Shown one piece after another: positions 1-12,739 of a DNA stretch of 64,000 nucleotides. The first letter of the stretch is position 1; the number at the start of each line of letters is the position of its first letter. The DNA is from Sipunculus nudus (taxonomy: Eukaryota > Annelida > Sipuncula > Golfingiida > Sipunculidae): positions 15,734,241 through 15,798,240 of the forward strand of contig CM049318.1 of the NCBI GenBank assembly GCA_026874595.1, read 5' to 3'. A program made the translations under genes and the position numbers. The notes beneath the pieces are model-generated. The model saw nothing but the letters and a program-made list of their open reading frames with translations, searched no databases and was not told the origin of the DNA.

Positions 1-3000
1 TATAAGAATAATAAATGCATGGTCTGAACATTGATCTAAAATAAAAGGACATATAATCTTTCACAATTTATAGAAAAGTTATTGGTGGTGTTACTATATC
101 GTTGTCATGCAATTCTTCTAAGAATACGTCTAAGAAAGGCCATGAAATTATGGACTGTCATGAACGAGGTCAGGGAGGGGTCATTTTCGAAATTTTACCA
201 TAATTCTTTACGAGCTTGCATAATGGCGAGAAGGCCTATTGCAGCGCCGTCTATTAGAAACTGTACAAACTGTGTGACTCCAGGAAATAAATTTAGCCCA
301 TGATAAACGGTACCCCGGTGTTTACCTGTGGCCCTGTCCTCTCACAAGAACAAGTGATAAACTGTTAACTAATAAGGAGAAATCATTGATATTATTTGCA
401 ACAGTGTATCTATCGAGTACATATTTTCAAAATGTCAAATCTAAATCTGGACTCTTACAACCTGGATATAAAGATAAATAATACTAATTCTCACGTAAAA
501 GGATTCTAATCATTTTTTTGGAGTGGATTTTATTCAGGATAGCCTTGGTAGGACAACCAACTTTCTTCAACCATATTCCAAACATGTTTTAGTTTGAACT
601 TGGAGACATACAGATACTTTCAATGTTTGACTTTGACCGTTCAATCCATTACATGAATGTAATAAAAGGGCAACTTCCAGGACTGTAGGACCTACATAAT
701 TCAAAAGTGATTGCAGAGGGTTCTCCTAACCAACTCTTTTGTTATTGTAGCGAACAGGATTAAAAAAATGTATGTGTTTAATTCTGGCTAAGTTTTATAT
801 TGACATTTCGGATTTTTCTTTCAATATTATAGGATCAGTGATGTCAACTTTTGTTCTCAACATATTTTGGAATTTTTTTTGGCGTTGTCGTGTTATTTAT
901 TGGTACAATTAAATCTGTATGGCAGCTGTGCTGTGCTACCAATTTATCAAAGAGAAGGGTGTTAAACTCATACAACTCTGTGCTCATTCATATATTAGAA
1001 TCATTAGCAAGCATCTTCATAAGAATCATTTCCATAAAAAAAGGTTGCATGATCGTTGTATGGATATATCGAGAGTTACTTCACCTTGTGGCCCGAGAAA
1101 TGTTATAACGGCAAATATTTCTATTTTATGTAATAGCTTTTAAATGCTGCAGCATAACAGGCATATTCTTTAATGTCTGGTATTTATTTACAGGTTCCAG
1201 AAAACAAAAATTGGATGTCTGAACAAAACATTTAGTGTCCCTTTTTTCTGTTGTTGTTAAAACGTCAAGATAAAGTTGAAGTACTGTTAGGCTAACTGAC
1301 CTTATGATGCCGGGTATTCAGGGTAAATTCATAGATAAGGAAATTACAGTAATTACACATTATTTTTTTTTCAATATGCTAAAAATCATTCTAGGCTTTT
1401 GGTTACAGGAATGTATCAGCAATACTGACAGATCTGGCACCTTTCAAAAAGAGACCTTTTGATGTCACTGTATCAGCATATAATGAGAAGGCATTTACAC
1501 ATAAAATTGAATAATGTATTAGCCCTTTGACCGGGATATAACTGATTATGATCATTCAGTTTATAAGTAGTTATCTCAACTGGTCGCCTAATGTAAATAA
1601 TATATGTAAATATTGAAAAAAAATGTTATCATATTGATATTTAAAAAGTCACGAAAGGATGCGTTTTAGGAAAATTTGTGTAAAACAGTGTAATAGCTGA
1701 CTATCAATTTTATGTGGCACTTTTGCAAATTCACCATGTTAACCTTGAAATGTTTGGAGCTGCTGTAGGCCCATGTATTGCTCAGAGGTTTAAGAGGTAA
1801 TTGGCAATATCCAGCCAAATAGCTTGTCTGAACCACTTGCTCGCCACTGATCTCATTACGCCATGTCACTTTCTTCATGTGTGCTCGTCACTGATCTGTT
1901 CATATCATGTCTGTTGGATCATGATCTTTATTATGCAACTAATAGTTAAATGCAAAACCATGAGTAAATAGTCACCACTTATCAATACTGATCTGCTGTT
2001 CAGGGGGCATACAATTTAATGAGTTTTGTCTATTTTAAACAAAACTGCTAATTGATGAAAAATGATTATTGGTAGTGTGTTTGTGAAAATGATAATTGTT
2101 AAGACCAAAGATTTTTAAAATATCTGTGTGAAAATGTCCTTGATTCTTGGAACCTATTAGCTATTAAGTATTTGAAAAGTTATAAGTTGTCCCCGAAAAT
2201 CTTATCAAAGTCTAGACATGACTAGTAGACGAAGGATTAAGTAAAAATTAAGCTATCACTATTTATTTCACTTGTTGTTTAAAAGATAATTCCACGGATA
2301 GCCTATAGTCATTCCTAAAATGTTTCGTCTAAAATGTCTTGTCATTGTGTTTTGGTGAATATTACAACTATTATTATTATTTTTTTAAACGTGTCACCCA
2401 TGAAAACAACCCATATATGGAAGAACAATCCAAAAATGGTTTTAAATTAATTTTAAAATGCTCAAATTATACAGTATTTTAAATCTGGTACAATGTTCTT
2501 TCTGGTGGATAAATATTATTGAACTGATGATGTAATATTGATCTCAAATTAGTTTTACTTTGTTTTCCCCTACTATGTGTCTTTTTTGTTGAGAAATGTG
2601 TAGGAACAGTCTACAGAAACAGATTATAGAAATTTATAGGAACAGTCAGCATAAAGAACAAAATTGACACTAAGTAAATATTCGAAACTTAACATATGTA
2701 CAAACAAATGTAAATACCTATGAATGCCAATAAGTAATTTGTAATAATTCATGTGACTATTCATTTTAAAGACTTTTACAAATTGACTACGTTTAACAAA
2801 AATTCTTATTCTTCATTCCAATTGTTTGAGGAAAAGGTTAGGCATTATTTAAAGTTTTACATTGTAAGTGAAATTTTTTTATGCTACCCAGGTATTTTTG
2901 TCCATTCATATCGCACAACACTTTCTGAGTGGACTGAATATTATATTAAATATATATAATGATACAGTATAAACCATCTTAAGCCTGACTGCAGAAACAT

Positions 3001-3835
3001 ATTTATATACACTGTTTGCTTGTAAAGCACTTTATTTGGCTGCGTGTATTATGCCTTACAGAAGAAGTATCAATCTACTTCAATACATTGTAAACGGTGA
3101 CCTAAAACAAAAAGAAAAAAAATGCTAACAAACGGAAAAATAAAAGAACTAATTATTGAAAGGTACCAGGCTTACCTTAAAGGTGGCTATCAAGTACATT
3201 CTTAATTATCAGAGGGACATTGTATCACCGAGGACTGGTTATTCACATAACACATATAGCAGTAATCTGTGTCAGGTTTTTATATAGCCATCACTGCCAT
3301 TCATAACAAACAGATAGTCACTCAGTGTCTGTAACTAAGAACATTATGTGTTCAATCGTTAAGAGTTGTGCAAATGATAAAACTACAAAGCTCTCCACCA
3401 TGACATATCTCTTCAAACGCGGATGCAAAATGTGATCTTTCACCCACAAATTTAATAGCTATCTTTGATTTTAGGGCCAACCTTTCATAACAATTTACTA
3501 AAGTGCGCTTAAGGGTTGTGGATGTTTTTTTGAACAAACAGACAAAAGTGTTGTACGCATTAACCCACAGTATTAAGCAATAAAACATGACCAGAGGCCA
3601 CAGTGGGAAGCGTTGGCAAATAAGGCCCTGTGTGAACAATGGCGTACTCTTCGAGACTGGGTAAGTGTTGTGCTTCCTGGGTTGTTAGACGACGTTCATT
3701 GCTTGCTCCATTATATCAACCGAATTTATTATTTTTTATGGTTATTGTATTGAAAATGATATCTCAATAAACACTTAAGTCCTTCGAAAAGGTACATTAG
3801 ATTCACCGAAGACAGGTGACACTGGTTAGATAAAT
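1..3835. other. AT-rich sequence without a recognisable gene
   Basis: No reading frame here exceeds about 95 codons and none resembles a protein family I know. There are no clear paired splice sites around a long open segment, and no RNA gene was recognised. I see only unique-looking AT-rich DNA with short homopolymer runs. Confidence 0.6.
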
Positions 3836-3840
3836 ATCAT

Positions 3841-4000
3841 TTTAAAACTTTAATCCGATAAAGAGTAGATAATTTTTTTTAAATATCTAGCTACATATGA
3901 CATACAAAGTATAAAAAAGTTAATAAATATGTGTAATGTTTTCTGTTACATTAAATATTTAAAAAGGTGATCTACTCTTTATCAGGTTTAAAATTTAAAA
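3841..4000. repeat. Imperfect hairpin (inverted repeat, ~45-bp arms)
   Basis: The left arm (about 3841-3886) contains GATAAAGAGTAGAT. The right arm (about 3955-3999) contains its reverse complement ATCTACTCTTTATC, and both are flanked by matching A/T-rich stretches. The loop is about 65 bp. The shape fits a small MITE or a hairpin remnant. No target-site duplication is obvious. Confidence 0.5.
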
Positions 4001-4130
4001 TTAACATAAAATTATGTAATAACATTATATAAATATAATTATATATATATTTAAGATTTATTCTTGGATAAAAAAAATGTATATTACAAAATCAATAAAA
4101 GCATGCACGAAGTGATCGTCGATGCAGATA

Positions 4131-4149
4131 TATGAGAAAGGGAGAGAGG

Positions 4150-4180
<31 letters not shown>

Positions 4181-4366
4181 CATATAGCGTGCAAGTTCCT
4201 CCTTATTTAATTTTTAAATGCATAAATACATTTCATTTGATGAAAATGTTACCGATTAGGTTACTGCCTATATATGTATTTTATGATTATACATGTTTAA
4301 CTGCACATTTAACAAATAAACTTATAGTAATAATAGAAAAAAGTTAAAGTAGTTGTTGGGGTAATA

Positions 4367-4405
<39 letters not shown>

Positions 4406-4687
4406 CAATAATAAATCATTAATTTCTCTTTTAAACAGTCATATTTTAACACTAGTATACCTAATATCAATCTTATGATATTTATTGTTTTATAATATGT
4501 TAATTCATTCATATCTGTTTATTCATTTTGCATTTCAATAAAATATATAAAACTTTATATTTACATGTATATTTAAAGGTATATATGTGTGTCTAAACAT
4601 ATATGTATATATCATCTTTATGTCAACTTGTTTCAACGATATGATGAACAGTTGTTTTGATATATTATAAATTAGAGTAGTATAAAA

Positions 4688-4722
<35 letters not shown>

Positions 4723-4758
4723 CAATATTATTATCAATATTATTATTATTATCATCAA

Positions 4759-4798
<40 letters not shown>

Positions 4799-6100
4799 TA
4801 TTGTTACTCATTATATCAAATAATTTAAAGATATAAATAAAACATATGAAACATATTTCTTAATATTATCAATGTATAAACCCTCATACCTCCTGTCTTG
4901 TTTCACAGCATAAATGTGTACTTAGACATGCATGGCTTAGTCTTTGAGACAAGCATATGTGTACAACGGGCAGGGACGTAATCAACGCGAGCTTATGTTA
5001 CCAAATAGGTTACTGCCTATATATTTATTTTATGTTCATACATGTTTAGCAAACAAACAAAAATAATAATAGAAAAAAGTTTTAGTAGTAGTCGTGGTTA
5101 TAATAATAATAATAGTAATAATAATAATAATAACAACAACAACAACAACAATAACGAGTCATTACGTTCTCTCTTAATCAGTCACATTTTTTCAACACTT
5201 ATATACCTAATTTCAATCTTATGATATTTGTTGTTTAAGAATATGTTTATTCCTTCATATCTGTTTATTCATTTTGCATGTAAATAAAATATATAAAATT
5301 TTATAATTATATACATACATACAGATCATATAGCGTGCAAGTTCCTCCCTATTTTTTTTTAAATTCATTAATACGTTTCATTCGATGAAAATGTTACCAA
5401 TTAGGTAACTGCCTACATATGTACTCAAAGTTTATACATGTTAAACAGCACATTTTACAAAAAAAATGAACAAATAAAATAAAAAATTGTGTTGAGAAAA
5501 GTAGTAGTTGTGGAAATAATAATGATAATAATAATAATAATTATAATAATAATAAAAATAATTAGAAGAAGGAGAAGAAGAAGAAGAATAAGAATAATAA
5601 CAGAAACAATAACGAATAATTAAGTTTTCTTTTTAAACAGTCACATTTTAACACTAATATACCTTATATCAATCTAATGATATTTATTGCTTTATAACAT
5701 GTTAATTCATTGATATCTGTTAATTCATTTTGCAAATAACAAAAATATATAAAACTTTATAATTACATGTATATTTAAAGGTATATATGTGTGTCTAAGC
5801 ATGTATGTATATATCATATAATATAATTCATCTTTATGTCAATTTGTTTCAACATTTTGTTAAACAGTTGTTTTGATATATTATGAATTAGAGTAGTATA
5901 AAAGTTATTATTATTATTTTAATCAATATTTTTATTTTTATTATCATTATCATTATTATCATTATTATTATTATTTACTGTTACTCATGATATAAAATAA
6001 TTTAAAGATTTAAATAAAACATATGAAACATAATTGTTAATTTTATCAATGCATAAGACCTCATATCTCCTGTCTTGTTTCACAGCATATAAAGAGCATA
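4131..6100. repeat. Tandemly duplicated AT-rich block with trinucleotide repeats
   Basis: Three related segments follow one another: about 4185-4990, a shortened one at 4993-5325, and 5328-6090. Shared landmarks are ATAGCGTGCAAGTTCCTCC (4185, 5330), AGGTTACTGCCTATATAT (4258, 5007; a variant near 5403), an (AAT)n tract, and a CTCCTGTCTTGTTTCACAGC box (about 4890 and 6066). (AAT)n or (ATT)n runs lie at about 4361-4413, 4690-4800, 5099-5150 and 5515-5575, the last passing into (GAA)n. A (CATA)n run lies at 4148-4180. Short frames of poly-Asn or poly-Tyr here come from the microsatellites and are not genes. Confidence 0.7.
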
Positions 6101-7460
6101 TATTAATCACCATGAATAGCATACATGGACTTAACACAACAATTAAAAGTAAAATAAAATGACAAATATAAATATAATTAGTCAATATTTTGTTATTACT
6201 TAAGCTGAGGATGCAGCACAAAATATTTCATGTGCAATGAAGTCTATAGCAACAAATTTATTATAAGGCTTGGTATGAGCAATGTGTCCTGTTATATGGA
6301 TTCCATTATTTTTCCTTTGTAAGCCGCACATAATTTGCCGTCATATGGGTGCGTCTTTCTGAATGCATTAAACAAACGCAAACCATGTCAGTTGTCGATT
6401 TTAGGGATATGTAGATTTATTTAGATTTTTTAATGAACAAAAAATATGTTGTATATGATGTAACGATAAACACATAACCTGTATCATTAATTTGTCTGAA
6501 TGAGTTAGGAGGTAGTTTCGCGTGTTTTGCTATTGAGCACGGTTTGCACCTGATCCCTTGACATATTTAACTGAGGTCTGACCTCTGTCTGTTGTGTATG
6601 TCTCTAAAATGAGAATGAAGACAAACTTATGTTCATGTGTCACTCTTAATTTTTGTTTTAAATGGACACGATAAATACCACAAACATACGCAGATTTGGA
6701 ATAACCAGAATCTAAGGAAGAAATTAGGTTTATTCTAAATTGAGAGAACCCAACACCTTCTGGGTATCCTGTTATAAACAAAACTCAGAGGTGAGGACAC
6801 ACAAATTATAGCTGGTAAACATGTAATTACGGTCCACCACGATGTGTTGAAAGAACACAGGGAGGCCTTTGTTAGTGTAAAGTAAGTATAATGAATGGAT
6901 ATATCCAACTTACTCTTTTCTCTAGACGCTTGTGTTTTGTTTCTCTACATTCTATATTTTGTAAGCACTCTGCTTTCTGATGTCATTTCTAAAATCCAAA
7001 TATCCTTGAAGAGCAAACAGGGAAAGGTACAAAATAGTCAATCGGAATAACGCTGATTGTATCCATGGTACTCCTGTGTTTATGCAACAGCTGTACACCG
7101 AGAAAAATGATAAGAGAATATCATTGCAAAGCACAAGGTTAACGTGTGTTAGCAGGGCACTAAGATAAGCGGCGTGCAGCCCGAAGAGAGTGCTTGAACC
7201 ACAACTTCTAATTAATTTATATCTCGAAGACATGCTTGTGATTAGAGTTCGCCGGAAGATGTTTACACCTGACACTCTAGGATATTATTTATGACTGAAC
7301 TCCCCCCCCCCCCCCAAAAAAGGGCTTTTTTGCTTGTATGTTTATAACATCTTAATATTTTTGTAAATCTCCATTTGTTAATTTTTTTTTGTAAAACCAG
7401 AAACGATATGAAATGTCTAAAAGCGTAAACTTTCCTTGAACACAGGTCATTACTAATTAC
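6101..7460. other. No gene seen
   Basis: Unique-looking AT-rich DNA. The longest frames (78-107 codons) show no family similarity and no splice-site context. A poly-C run lies near 7303-7316. Confidence 0.5.
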
Positions 7461-7464
7461 ATGT

Positions 7465-8400
7465 ATAGACGGGTCAAATTACGTAAAAAATAGCTGAACC
7501 CCAAACAGTTTGCAAGAAATTGTTTTATGGTGATTTTCTGTGTTATAGGACCAGCTTAACAATATATCAAAAGTCTACCAAAATTGGACCCCGGGAAAGT
7601 TGTTTTTTTCAAGATAGCGTCCAAGATGACCGCCACGTCCCTCAGATGGCAATAAATAATTTAGTTTTCATCAAAGAGTTGTTATTTTGGTTTCTGCTAC
7701 TCAGTTTTTGGGGTCCAGAAATCTGTTAGTACAAATAAAACATCATTGCGTATTTATATTACTGGCAAATCCAAAATGGCGTCCAAAAAGACCGCTAAGT
7801 CCTCAAAAATGGCTATAACTCATTCATTTTCATTGTAGAGTTGTAATTTTGGTATCTAACATTTTGGTTTTTTGGGTCCAGAAATCCATTGGAACCAACA
7901 AAACATTATTTTGTATTCATGTCACTGAAAAATCCAAGATGGTGTTCAAAATGGCCGCCAAGTCCTTTAATTTGCCACAATTCATACATTTTTTTCATCG
8001 TAGAGTTGTAACTGTGGTATTTATACTACTAGGTTTTTTTGAATCCAGAAAGCCATTAGAAGCAAAAAAACATCATTACGTATTTATGTCATTAAAAAAC
8101 CAAGATGGCGTCCAAAATGCCCCCCAAGTTTTTAAAAATTACCCTCAATCATTTTCTTTATGATAGAGTTCTAATTTACTTATCTACTGCTTGGTTTTTT
8201 TTAACCATTTGAAACCAAATAAAGCATCGCTGTGTAGTCATGTGGCTTGCAAATCAAAGATGGCGTCAAAATTGATACCGATTACTTCATTTGCATTAAA
8301 TGTTCAGAAGTCACTCTTCATATTATTCCCTTAGTTTTGGTATCTTCTGAAGACTACATCCATGTCTGCCAGTAATAGAATCAACTGATTGATTATCCTC
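7465..8400 (+). repeat. Left inverted arm, ~160-bp tandem units
   Basis: After the terminal ~145 bp, units start near 7612, 7772, 7936, 8101 and 8258. Each begins with a box like AAGATGGCGTCCAAAATGG, followed by 'AAGTCC', then TAGAGTTGTAA and a 'GGTCCAGAAA' box, and ends just before the next box. Spacing is about 157-165 bp. Short plus-strand frames in this arm are read-throughs of the repeat. Confidence 0.75.
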
Positions 8401-8959
8401 CCGTTTGTGACATCTATGTCACTTTTGCTCCGAGGCAATATAATCATATGATGGTTAATTCAAAGACTGAAAGATTTAGTGAAGGATGCAACCTTTCCTT
8501 TCGAGATTCAAAGCCAACATAAGGCGTACATATATAGGGAGATTCATTCGGAATAAGTTGACGTTAAATCAACATTTCTAACAACTATCAGTTCACAAAC
8601 TCCAATCAATGAGCAGCTGATAAATCTCACTTGCCACGCAAGAGAGCCTGGTCTCCAAATATTGGCAGTATCCGTCTATGGAGATCCTGAAAGCCATTTT
8701 TCTTTGGAGACAAGGGCAGGTTGCTGGGCGACCAAAATGCAAGAGTCTGTTCCGACTACAGAATAAGAGGTGTATGCCTGGTTCACAAGCTATTAGTATA
8801 TTTTTTCTAGATAAAGGTATGTTTGATCTCCTCTGTAGAGAACAATCTAATACAAACACTTCTTTCAGGTTTAAGATAATCAGATAAGTATAAAATAAAG
8901 TGGAAGCTTCTGAGATGCAAACAGTGCCGCCGTATCTACTAAGCCATCAGCCGAGGATG

Positions 8960-9960
8960 CGATACACAAAACCCCAGGGTCACCAGGGCCATGGATGCAG
9001 AAGAGATTTAGATACACCATCGCCTGCTCAGATAGACCCCTTCACTTCACACTATACGTGCCATCTACCAGGAACCAGCCAGGTCCTATTCAATATTGAA
9101 GAATTGAAACAAACAGATCTTCTTGACAACTTTGCCACGAGCCTGGAAAACATGCTGACCTGACAAAGAACTCTGTCAGGAGCTGGTACAGAAAACGGAA
9201 ACCAGTTCAGAGTTTTTGGTTATGATGTCAACGTTCGGTTATAAGTGTCAACCAAGAATACGTATTTGAGGATGAACAAGGGCCTTCATAGAACATTTTG
9301 AGGTCCTGAAGAGTCATGCCCAAGCAGCACAGTGAAGGAAGAAGTAAGCATGGTAAGAGTAGAAATTTGACATGTCCAGCACCATGCTGAAACAGAGACA
9401 TTTTCTGCAGGTCCATCAAAGCAGTTTATGGCACCTGCAAACAAAGTGCCACTTCCACCTCTATAAATACTGCAAGTATCATCACTGAGAGAAATTTCAA
9501 CACTTTCATAAACTCATATATAGATATTCCACAGTCAACGCAGAGAAACTGAATTAGAACCATTAGTAACATACATTCGATCCGCTTGCCCCTGCCCCAT
9601 ACTAAAGGAGGGTCATAGAAGCTGCCGAGGGAATTACAATCTGCAATTTAACGTAACATTCTCTGCAGTATCTTGAAGGAAGAGGTCATGCCAAAAGGTT
9701 TCAAGGATAATACAATTATTCCCTGTACTATTAATAACAAGAGCAGCATATCAGACAGCAAATCGGAGAGAGGCATATAATTTTGTCTATTTCTGAGAAG
9801 ATCTTGGCATGCATCAAAGGGACGGGGATTACAAAAGTCCAGCTTTGCTGGATACAACCTCATCTGAATGGAGAATTCCCAAGCAGTAGCTATACCTTGA
9901 ACTCAGGTGAGGCAAAAGAAAGCAAGGAAGGACCAAGGAATGCTTTGAAAACTATGTTTT
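8960..9960 (+). pseudogene. Decayed non-LTR retrotransposon (LINE) pol fragment
   Basis: Pieces of a LINE polyprotein can be read in shifting plus-strand frames. An endonuclease C-terminus lies near 8977 (VTRAM..., then HHRLLR). The linker that follows lies near 9080-9160 (FNIEELKQ...FATSLENML). A SIKAVYG motif lies at about 9412-9432. The start of the reverse transcriptase lies near 9660-9810 (LKEEVMPKGFKDNTIIP, then SISEKILA). These match the order in RTE/CR1-like LINEs, where a linker and a KAVYG motif precede a '...FKDA-I--I-KNKGD' stretch. Several stops and frame changes mean it is inactive. It lies between the foldback arms, so it was either captured by that element or inserted into it. 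Confidence 0.6.
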
Positions 9961-10299
9961 GCGAATATCGTCATCGTTGAAATCGCACCAGATTTGCAAT
10001 TAATTAATTGGTAGCAGTACTCATAAAATCCAGAGGATCCACAAAGCCAAATACAGTTGTCCATGCAGATGAAAAACAGGGCTACTGACCCACAACATAT
10101 AATTATGACGCACATAGAAGTAAATGCCGGACTTGATCGACTACCAAGATGACAGTGATGTTTGATGGGAAATCAAACAAATAGAAACATTAATACAAGG
10201 AGTATAAGGGCAAAGCAAAGGGTACCTAGATTAAAAGAATGATCAACCATTTTAACATTCTTTAACAGCTATACATGTGCATGTGTCACATATGAATAT

Positions 10300-11222
10300 G
10301 TTCGTAGCATGCATGTTTTCCAGTATGTTCAACCGAGCTTGTTCTAATTGGACTTTAGCTGGATGTGGCCTAAATTTCGAGTCCTGACCTTAAAATTTTA
10401 CATTGCATGTGTGGCCATCTTGGATGTCATATTTGATATTTTAGGTTACCTAATCACCCAATAATATTTCATTCTCTTTATTTGCACACCATAAAACCTA
10501 GATGAAGACATCATACTCGCGTCTATGATAAAACGTTATTGCTCTAACCGTATTAGTGTAAGATTATTCGGCGGCCATTTTGTTTACTGTCTTTGATGTA
10601 AAGGTTAGCAGCTTATTCAGGCTTTATTCTTGAACTTTTCTTTACCACCGGGAAACTTTTTTACCCTAAAAAGAATGGTTATTGATCCGAAATTACGGCA
10701 ATATTGTAAGGAATGACTGTAAATGGTAGTCATTTTGAGCCATCTTAGATTTGCCAGTCACATGACTTTACACATAGTGGTGCTTTATTTAGTTCATTGT
10801 ATTAAAAAAAAAATAGCACATACCAATATAACAACTGTATGGTGGAAAATTATTGATTTATGGCCATTTTTAAGGACCTGGTAGCCATTTGGGACGTCGT
10901 CTCGGATTCGCCAGTATTAAAAATACGTAAAGATGTTTTTATTGGTACCAATAGATGTCTTGACCCTAACAACCTGGTAGTAGATTCCAAAATTACAACT
11001 CTACGATGAAACATCAATGATGTATGGCCATTTTAAGGACCTGGCGGCCATCTTGGATGCCATCTTAAAAATAACATCTTTCCCGGGGTCAAATTTTGGT
11101 AAACTTTTGATATATTGTTAAGCTGGTCCTATAGTACAGAAAATCCACCTTAAATCCATTTCTTGTAAATTTGTTTGGGGGGGGGGGGGGGGGGTGGAAC
11201 TCATATTTTGACCCTTCTAGTA
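10300..11222 (-). repeat. Right inverted arm, ~160-bp tandem units
   Basis: This is the reverse complement of the left arm. GCCATCTTGGATG-type boxes fall near 10408, 10568, 10728, 10888 and 11048, a spacing of about 160 bp. A run of about 20 G lies at 11175-11194, close to the tip. The left tip lacks the run, so it probably expanded after the element formed. Confidence 0.7.
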
Positions 11223-12480
11223 ACGATTAAATCTCCTCTCTTTTCACGGATAGAAATAAAGGTTTATTGAGCCGTCAACATTCCTATTTAATAAATTTGT
11301 TATCGTGAAAGTGAGACAAAAAAATATGTTTAGATAATATCAAAAACAGTTGTCGGTCACATTAAAGTCAGACATATATACACCCTGTTTATGTTTATAT
11401 ATGAGCACTAGCAGTTGTCGGTCACACTTATATATAGCCATACAACGTGATATTTAAGAAAGTTAGCCAGAAAAAAATATCGGGGTGGTGGAACTGAGTA
11501 TAGGGAATTTCAATGTTAATGTCATGGTGTAACATTTGAATGATTCAGATCTTTCTTAAGTTGGAGCGCTAGGGCAGCTGGGAAAGCTCTGCACATGTCA
11601 GTGTGACTTGGGGAGCTCAGGCACAAGTTTTGAACATGTTCAAAAATATCATCCCGAGTTGACGGCTCCGTGTGACTCGGGACAACAAGAGGTCCGCTCA
11701 TAGGCAGTCGGGACGCATTCGACACAAATTGGTATGTACAATTATGTTTTAAATATGACTTTATTCATTAGTTTGGGTTTTCGTAACCGTTGTTAAGACA
11801 GTCCTGAGTGATAATTCATACTTTTGGGTAATTTTTTTTTGGGTGTGAAATGTTATGTTTTATATATTTTGATATAATTTTTTAATTTTGCAATTTTGTG
11901 GCTTAAAACATTCTCCCACGTTTGTCTTCATAATACTGTTTAAAGAGAAATATTTATTTATTTCAAACATTTAATCATTAAGGTCCAAACAGTTTTGCAC
12001 TTGAGTGGTTTCCTGAAGGCGCGTACAATCTTGATAGTGTAGAAGAACCCGCCTACCGCACCATACATCAAAATGTATACATTTGTTACCATACATAAAT
12101 TTGCGACTTTGAACCTACCAATAAAGAATTAAATCAGCTGATACCAAGCTTATATATTCAGGCGTTTTTGTACAGAATGCCCTACAGTTGACAATTGTTG
12201 GTAAAATATTTTCCATTTGTTTTTGTAAAATTGTTACGTGCAAATTTGTTTGATTTGAATGAAGAGCGATATGTACATATAGTCCATACATATTTATATG
12301 TTTCATAAGTGGTCTTTTTAATGTTTCCATAGCCCTTAAATTAAAACAAAAAACGACAAAGTTCGCAGACGCACAAATCCTGCTCCAAAGTTCGCAGACG
12401 CGCAAATCCTACTCCACGTTGTGTACAGACGAATAAACATCATGAATCCCTCAAATACACATTGTATACTCTCTCTTTAT
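11223..12480. other. No gene seen
   Basis: AT-rich sequence. The block GTTGTCGGTCACA occurs twice (about 11348 and 11413). Minus-strand frames of 67 and 96 codons show no recognisable family. A near-duplicate TTCGCAGACGC-GCAAATCCT box occurs at about 12361 and 12391. Confidence 0.5.
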
Positions 12481-12483
12481 ATA

Positions 12484-12485
<2 letters not shown>

Positions 12486-12543
<58 letters not shown>

Positions 12544-12560
12544 CGAGAGAGAGACTATGG
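12486..12560. repeat. (GA)n microsatellite
   Basis: Pure GAGA run from about 12486 to 12537, then interrupted GA to about 12555. Confidence 0.95.
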
Positions 12561-12676
12561 TTTCCTATCGAAAGTGGTAAGGATTGATTAAGAAATAAAT
12601 GGGTGCTTTGTATATGATGTCCCGCGCTTTTATCAGAGATATCAGAGATTTGGTATTACCGAAGTAATTTTCTTTA

Positions 12677-12697
12677 ATAATAATAATAATAATAATA

Positions 12698-12731
<34 letters not shown>
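12677..12731. repeat. (AAT)n/(ATT)n mirror microsatellite
   Basis: An (AAT)n run passes directly into (ATT)n, giving a self-complementary tract able to form a hairpin. Confidence 0.9.
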
Positions 12732-12732
<1 letters not shown>

Positions 12733-12739
12733 TAGCTTA

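Larger units (their letters stand above)
7465..11222. mobile_element. Foldback-like element with ~0.9-kb inverted arms
   Basis: The left edge GGGTCAAAT (7471) is mirrored by ATTTTGACCC at the right edge (11205-11214). Long matches continue inward: TAGGACCAGCTTAACAATAT at about 7546 has its reverse complement near 11119-11138, and GACCCCGGGAAAG (left) pairs with CTTTCCCGGGGTC (right). Each arm contains ~160-bp tandem units marked by AAGATGGCGTCCAAAATGG-type boxes. Long inverted arms with internal tandem units are the hallmark of Foldback/Galileo-type DNA elements; assignment to that group is inference. The roughly 1.9-kb centre holds LINE-derived sequence and no transposase that I can recognise, so this copy looks non-autonomous. 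No clear target-site duplication was seen. Confidence 0.7.

Noticed and set aside
7520-8163. Plus-strand frames of 69 and 104 codons
   Set aside because: They translate the ~160-bp tandem units of the foldback arm.
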